Positions 6,628 to 7,143 of a DNA stretch of 7,143 bases are shown here, piece after piece. The first letter of the stretch is position 1. Every line of letters starts with the position of its first letter. The stretch spans positions 1 through 7,143 of the forward strand of contig CAMLLF010000197.1 in the NCBI GenBank assembly GCA_946480705.1. The letters run 5' to 3'. The notes beneath the pieces are model-generated. The model had not been told where the DNA came from. It did not search any database and was given only the letters and a program-made list of their open reading frames with translations. This DNA comes from an uncultured Lysobacteraceae bacterium (lineage in GTDB: Bacteria; Pseudomonadota; Gammaproteobacteria; Xanthomonadales; Rhodanobacteraceae). The position numbers and the translations under genes are program-made.

Positions 6628-6981
6628 GTGTACGCCGTGCTGCTGCGCGACTACCGCACGCAGTACCGCGATCCCGTGCGTTTCGCGCGCGGCGAACCGG
6701 TGACGCTCGGCGCGCGCGACACGGAATGGCCCGAATTCATCTGGGCGACCGACGCGGCCGGCCGCAGCGGCTGGGTACACGAACGCTATCTCGACGGCGA
6801 TCGCGGCACGGTAGCGGCCGCGCGCGACTACACCGCGCGCGAACTCGACGCCGACGCCGGCGAACGCGTGCGCCTGATCGAGGAAGCCGGCGGCTGGTGG
6901 TGGGCCGAGAACGACCGCGGCGCGCAGGGCTGGTTGCCCGCGCGCGATCTGTCTATGGAACAGGAACGAGGCGACGCATGA
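6628..6981 (+). CDS. Small protein of two tandem SH3-like domains
   Basis: A 117-residue protein with no signal peptide or membrane segment, hence probably cytosolic. It is built almost wholly from two repeats of SH3 type, at about 3-55 and 62-108. The second is the clearer: RDYTARELDADAGERVRLIE, then GGWWWAEN and GAQGWLPARDL, following the classical pattern of an acidic turn, GE.V..IE, a WW pair and GW.P...L. The first repeat has RDYRTQYRDPVRFARGEPV, then FIWATDAAGRSGWVHERYL. The GTG start is 2 bases after the E1 beta stop, with only a weak ribosome site (GGCGGCGAG). Its end overlaps the E2 start as ATGA. Sitting between E1 beta and E2, it may help assemble or regulate the complex, but no such function is known to me; this is inference from position. 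Confidence 0.8.
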   Translation: MYAVLLRDYRTQYRDPVRFARGEPVTLGARDTEWPEFIWATDAAGRSGWVHERYLDGDRGTVAAARDYTARELDADAGERVRLIEEAGGWWWAENDRGAQGWLPARDLSMEQERGDA

Positions 6982-7109
6982 GCACGATCAAGACATTTTT
7001 CCTGCCCGATCTCGGCGAGGGCCTGCCCGATGCCACGATCGTTGAGTGGGCGGTCAAGGAAGGCGACGTCGTGGAGGCCTTCGAGATGCGCGAGATCCCG
7101 CGGGCCTGA
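6978..7109 (+). CDS. Dihydrolipoyl acyltransferase (E2), N-terminal lipoyl fragment, prematurely ended
   Basis: A reading frame of 43 codons. Residues 1-34 are the start of a lipoyl domain: TFFLPDLGEGLPDATIVEW, then KEGDVVEA, as in E2 subunits, which carry acyl groups from E1 to CoA. The expected continuation (..PL..METAKA.., with the lipoylated lysine) is absent; from codon 35 (7080) the frame reads FEMREIPRA and stops. No other frame of the remaining bases restores the consensus. An intact gene would be roughly 400-500 residues, so this is either a broken gene or an assembly junction. The start is well supported: GAGG lies 6 bases upstream, and the ATG overlaps the SH3 gene stop by four bases (ATGA), implying translational coupling. 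In an intact operon it would be the E2 (pdhC/aceF-like) gene. Confidence 0.75.
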   Translation: MSTIKTFFLPDLGEGLPDATIVEWAVKEGDVVEAFEMREIPRA

Positions 7110-7124
7110 GGTTTCGCAGGGTGC

Positions 7125-7143
7125 GGGTTTCACCGGTTAACCG
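7125..7143. repeat. Palindromic, possibly REP-like sequence at the right edge
   Basis: GGGTTTCACC (7125-7134) matches the left arm of the element at 46-55 (GGGTTTCGCC) in nine of ten bases. It is followed by the perfect 10-base palindrome CGGTTAACCG (7134-7143), which includes an AACC arm. The window ends here, so the element cannot be completed. It may be a variant copy of the left-end repeat. Confidence 0.3.

Overview
The window is GC-rich and densely coding, and it looks like chromosomal sequence from a gammaproteobacterium of the Xanthomonadales (Lysobacter/Xanthomonas-like). This placement rests on three things recalled rather than searched. The tryptophan dioxygenase aligns closely, almost without gaps, with the remembered Xanthomonas campestris enzyme. 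The codons are rich in G/C at third positions. The non-coding DNA carries a GGGTT...AACCCAACCTACG-type palindrome that is common in such genomes.

There are two divergent gene groups. On the minus strand, reading right to left, are tryptophan 2,3-dioxygenase (kynA, 4170-3319) and two tandem, paralogous POT/PTR2-family proton-coupled peptide transporters (3162-1666 and 1578-100). A promoter candidate lies just before the first transporter, and a 12-bp perfect stem-loop lies between the two transporters. On the plus strand are the E1 alpha (4457-5539) and E1 beta (5646-6626) subunits of a heterotetrameric 2-oxo acid dehydrogenase. It is most like the pyruvate dehydrogenase PdhA/PdhB type, though a branched-chain 2-oxo acid role cannot be excluded. 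These are followed by a small protein built of two SH3-like repeats (6628-6981), then the first codons of the lipoyl-bearing E2 subunit (from 6978). A 286-bp spacer (4171-4456) separates the divergent groups and carries a promoter candidate for the dehydrogenase operon.

A coherent reading is peptide and amino-acid catabolism. Di- and tripeptides are imported by the POT carriers, tryptophan is opened to N-formylkynurenine by KynA, and 2-oxo acids are oxidatively decarboxylated to acyl-CoA by the E1/E2 complex. Co-regulation of the two groups is inference.

The right end is abnormal. The E2 reading frame follows the lipoyl-domain consensus for about 34 residues, then leaves it at about position 7080 and stops at 7109, before the lipoylated lysine. 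Both ends of the window carry repeat-like palindromic sequence, so a misassembly at a repeat or a real rearrangement is plausible. I see no RNA genes, CRISPR arrays, transposases or phage genes, and no convincing wholly new system. The least explained element is the tandem-SH3 protein coupled to the E2 start.
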